NCBI GenBank assembly: GCA_029962745.1
Contig: JAPZVO010000024.1
Location: forward strand, 62,001-126,000
Reading direction: 5' to 3'
DNA: 64,000 bases
Source of the DNA: Echinometra lucunter
Taxonomy: Eukaryota; Echinodermata; Echinoidea; Camarodonta; Echinometridae
Shown: positions 61,028 through 64,000 of the stretch, one piece after another
How the letters are laid out: each line of letters opens with the position of its first letter
Numbering within the stretch: the stretch's first letter is position 1
Translations under genes and position numbers: made by a program
Notes under the pieces: model-generated
Databases searched by the model: none
Seen by the model: only the letters and a program-made list of their open reading frames with translations
What the model was told of the DNA's origin: nothing

Positions 61028-61812
61028 TCTTGGGCATTCCGTCTTCATTCCTTCAGTCTTTATTCGGAATATACCGAAGACTGAATATCACGGTAACGGT
61101 TCCTTATTTGATTATTGTTCATTTTCTCTTGTAATAGCGCTCTGACCAGCTGTTCTGTAAAAGCACTGTATAAAAAATGAATCAATTATTATACTGATTT
61201 ATTGCCTTAGGAAGATATTACTTGATAAAATCTCTCTTCAAGCAACAACAACAATGATTTTATATTTTGGTGCGGTATATTCTACGATGACTTTACCATG
61301 GCCTGTCCAGTGCTCAAAGACCATTTGCCTTTAATCGTGTTAATAGAGAGAGGTGAAATTATAACATAGATACAAATCCTTCATTTTCGTTTGGTTTTTT
61401 TTCTCTCTCTCTCTATTTATTTTGTGTGTGTGTGTGTGTGTGTGTTCATTTATGCCACAAATAGTTTAGCAACCAAAAAAAGTACAAAACAAACATGTAA
61501 AACATAAAGACACAGCAAACTCCCCAACTTATTTTGGTAGGCGAGAAATGACTAAGAAAAGAAAGAATGAGGGTTTTATTTTGACAGATTTACAAGCAAA
61601 AGCCAGGGACCTGAATCTACCCCCTCCCCCCCCCCCCCCCCCCCCACCCGCTTCATCCGTTCCGCCAATCAATACAAGTAACATCAGAACAGATTGATTT
61701 CGGAAAGGAAACAAATTTTGCAAGAAAGGTGACTTAATATAATCATTTAAATATCTTATAGATGAACAGTATATTTTGATGACAAAGTAAAACTTCTACC
61801 AGGAGAAAGTGT
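61028..61812. other. GPCR 3' flank with (TG)n microsatellite
   Basis: No canonical AATAAA was seen in the first 300 bases. A TG run lies at 61423-61446 and a poly-C tract at about 61628-61646. A second ATTCTAC at 61279-61285 marks the far side of the deletion seen in copy II. Homology to copy II ends near 61736. Confidence 0.6.
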
Positions 61813-61938
61813 GTTTTTCTGTTGTTGTTTTGTTATTTGTTTCGGGTTTTTGTTTTTGTTTTTGTTTTTTGTGGTTTTGTTGTTTTTTGTTTTGTTTTGT
61901 TGTTTGTTTGTTTTTGTTTTTGTTTTTGTTTTTTTTTG
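61813..61938. repeat. (TTTTTG)n-like tract
   Basis: Irregular TTTTTG, TTGTTT and TTTGTTTTG repeats. The Phe/Cys-rich and Lys/Asn/Thr-rich frames on the two strands are artefacts. Confidence 0.85.
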
Positions 61939-62125
61939 CTCGCTCATACAATTTTGAAAAAAGTATGGTTTGGGAAAGGAATCAGGTTTGGCAAGTGAGG
62001 AGAACGAATAGAATTTTACTATATTTCATATTCATATAGTGTGTATTGATGATGAAATAACTCTTCGACTGTCAAAAGGAGTGTGTTTTTTCCTAGCTCG
62101 CTTCGCTCACTTGTAATATTTAGAA
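61938..62125. repeat. diverged relative of the 5-6 kb satellite
   Basis: GCTCGCTCATACAATTTTGA, TTTGGGAAAGGAATCAGGTT and TAGCTCGCTTCGCTCACTTG with TAATATTTAGA match the order of motifs in the units at 5218-6235. Confidence 0.65.
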
Positions 62126-62157
62126 ATGGAGATTTCGGACAGCAACCTATTGGGCCA

Positions 62158-62640
62158 GGGGATTGTGTGATGAACGTCAAAGTTAATGTCCGGGACCCCC
62201 CCCCCCCCCCCCATTTTTTTTTTTCACTTTTTAATTGTAAAACGCACCCACTTAAACGAGTTTTTATGTAATTTCCTTTACAACATTCACATGTAGCACA
62301 AGAAAATTTTTCATTGATATTACACGTGTGCGGGGAATGTGTGATGCACGTCAAAGTTGTGGTCCGGGAACCCCAATTTTTTTTTTTTTTTTCATTTCTT
62401 GACTGCAAAATGCACCCACTTAAATGAGTTTTATGTAATTTCCTTTACAACATTCATATGTAGCACAAAATATTTCTCATTGGTTTTACACGTGTGCGGG
62501 GAATGTGTGATGCACGTCAAAGTTAATGTCCGGGGACCCCCCCCCCCCCCCCCCCAAATTTTTTATTTTATTTTTTGATTGTAAAATACACCTACTTAAA
62601 TGAGTTTTATGTAATTTCCTTTACATCATAAAAGCTTTAG
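62158..62640. repeat. about 170-bp tandem repeat
   Basis: Units begin GGGGA(A/T)TGTGTGATG(C/A)ACGTCAAAG-like near 62158, 62333 and 62498. Each is followed by a C-run or T-run, GCACCCACTTAAA, TTTTATGTAATTTCCTTTAC and a run ending ACACGTGTGC. The third unit is partial. Frames over it are not genes. Confidence 0.85.
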
Positions 62641-63049
62641 GATACAATCTCTAATGTCATGTGGCAATGAATTCAGAAAATGAATGTTACTCTTTTTAGG
62701 TTTCCCAAACTATACACTACGTTTAATTAAAGGAATGAAAATCTTCATCTACGATATTGTTTGAAAATAACTTCTTGTAAGTACGCGGTGTAGGTAAAAG
62801 TGTCGGATAACTGTTGGCAGATATTGGGTCACAACCTAAAGAATTTTATTTATCCTTTTTTATTAGGTCTTACATCCCATTCAAGGTGTTATAGCGACGC
62901 CCGTGCCTCCCCCACTTGGTTGCTCGACTCCCTCGCATATTCTGTACAAGTCACCCCCCCCCCCCCCCAACACGTATGCAAATCGACACCCATGATTCAA
63001 ACCATAGTCTAGACAAGAAAAAGAAAGGGAGAATGCGAGAACATCATAC

Positions 63050-63690
63050 ATGATCTTTAAGCAAAAGGCTAACATTGTGAGAATTTTTTTAAATCTCATT
63101 TTGCTATTTGACAATGGCATATTTGCACATAAAGCACTCAGACATCGTGGACCTGATATTTGGAACGCATTGCCAGATTTACTCAAGCAGACAAGATCAT
63201 TTTATTCATTTAAACGAGCCATAAAAGAATCGCAGTTAAACCAATACCTAGCAAACTGAATGTTATTATTATTATAATTATTTTAATGACACTTTGACTT
63301 TTGTATAGAAAATGTATACTTTTAAAAAGAAAACAGCAACAAAACTTATTATTTTCTAAAATTTTATTCTAAGGACCAAGCATCACCCCCCCCCCCCCCC
63401 CGTCGCTTCATGCACTTGCACGTTTTATGACAGTAGATAATTATTTTGGATATTTTCCAGGGCTGTCACGCTTTCAAGCTTTGCTTTTGTGACGACCCTT
63501 GCAACCATTTTAATCATTGTGTAACAGAAAATACCGCTTAGAAGGTTTATATATGATGTATTTGATGATTTACATACAAAACTATTTGTTCATTATCTTT
63601 ATGTCAAATTCCAAATATGTATTTTCTTTTCGAGATCTTTGTTATGAAAAATGTTGCAAAACCAATAAATGAAAATGAAAATGAAATAAA
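63050..63690 (+). mobile_element. 3' end of a non-LTR retrotransposon (relic)
   Basis: The 69-codon frame at 63050-63259 ends with ALRHRGPDIWNALPDLLKQT then FYSFKRAIKE. This is the conserved C-terminus of CR1/jockey-type LINE polyproteins (S...RGP.IWN.LP..L.....S..SFK..LK). About 430 bases of 3' UTR-like sequence follow, with GGCTGTCACGC and GTGACGACCC, ending in AATAAATGAAAATGAAAATG, a LINE-like 3' repeat. The upstream reverse transcriptase is missing, so this is a 5'-truncated or decayed copy. Confidence 0.7.
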
Positions 63691-63802
63691 CACAAGAGTT
63701 TAAAAATACCAGTCTGAAAGTTTCAAGTATAATATCAACAGAAAGTATTTTTAAGTATTAAAAATGTAAACCAATGTTTGAAGAAAATATAATGGTCGCT
63801 TG

Positions 63803-63869
63803 CACAGACTGGACATATGGATCGTGCATGTACACAGACTGGACAGATGGAGCGTGCATGTGCACAGAG
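63803..63869. repeat. 30-bp tandem duplication
   Basis: Two copies of CACAGACTGGACA(T/G)ATGGA then (T/G)CGTGCATGT, with a third partial start. The remaining bases to 64000 hold only T-rich sequence. Confidence 0.85.
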
Positions 63870-64000
63870 TTCACCTGAACAGTGATGTGTATGTGTGCGT
63901 ATGCATATCATGTATAGTACAGGGAGAGAGGTGCAGCCAACAGTTGTTTTATTTATTTTTTTTTTTTATTGTTTGTTTGTTTGTTGTTTTTTTAACTGAT

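Larger units (their letters stand above)
44544..61736. repeat. segmental duplication copy III (complete, about 17.2 kb)
   Basis: The first 9.2 kb aligns with copy I, and everything from about 46510 on with copy II. Private features are a MITE at 45519-45989, a 75-base local tandem duplication at about 47590-47720, a 2.2-kb block of transposons (54540-56768) and poly-C near 61628. It ends with the intact GPCR gene and about 700 bases of 3' flank. Confidence 0.85.

Overview
The window looks like animal nuclear DNA, most likely from an echinoderm such as a sea urchin; this is inferred, not proven. It is AT-rich and gene-poor, full of microsatellites, long poly-C and poly-G runs and small inverted-repeat transposons. 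It has decayed non-LTR retrotransposons, phase-1 introns with GT..AG borders, and an intronless rhodopsin-class GPCR of the kind that has multiplied in sea urchins. No bacterial operon, CRISPR array or rRNA is seen, and I found no convincing tRNA. Three runs of exactly 500 N (15360-15859, 26860-27359, 44044-44543) are scaffold gaps of unknown true size.

Left part (1-18290), mostly single-copy: MITEs and foldbacks (786-1032, 1254-1592, 2167-2595), a 576-bp element with a 9-bp target duplication inside a minisatellite (3849-4424), a dimeric satellite (5218-6235), and three reverse-transcriptase relics (2738-3292, 7780-8235, 8671-9186). Two exons at 12577-12625 and 14216-14524 fit together in phase as a signal peptide plus an immunoglobulin-like domain. 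The rest of that gene probably lies across or beyond the first gap. A purine-rich minisatellite follows the gap (15860-17150). A clean 81-codon minus-strand exon of unknown identity lies at 17787-18029.

Right part (18290-61736): three copies of one segment of about 17 kb, separated by the other two gaps. Copy I (18290-26859) holds only the first half. Copy II (27360-43636) is nearly full length. Copy III (44544-61736) is complete. Each copy contains a nested pair of direct repeats of about 1.7 kb, each ending in a palindromic element of about 200 bp. Copy III carries the only intact recognisable gene, a 341-residue class A GPCR (60002-61027). Copy II carries its pseudogene (40479-41153 plus 43033-43307), broken by a small deletion, a stop, two further frameshifts, a 1,879-bp transposon and a 331-bp microhomology deletion of the C-terminus.

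The copies act as natural filled/empty-site comparisons. A 1,402-bp hAT-type element (34471-35872) is present only in copy II. A 1,460-bp Tc1/mariner-like element (55309-56768) is whole in copy III and half deleted in copy II. The 1,879-bp element in the GPCR pseudogene (41154-43032) has CAC(G/A)GTG termini and a GC-rich 5-bp target duplication. These features recall Transib/RAG-type transposons and make it the most interesting object here.

Right flank (61737-64000): a TTTTTG-rich tract, a relative of the 5-6 kb satellite, a roughly 170-bp tandem repeat, and the 3' end of a non-LTR retrotransposon.
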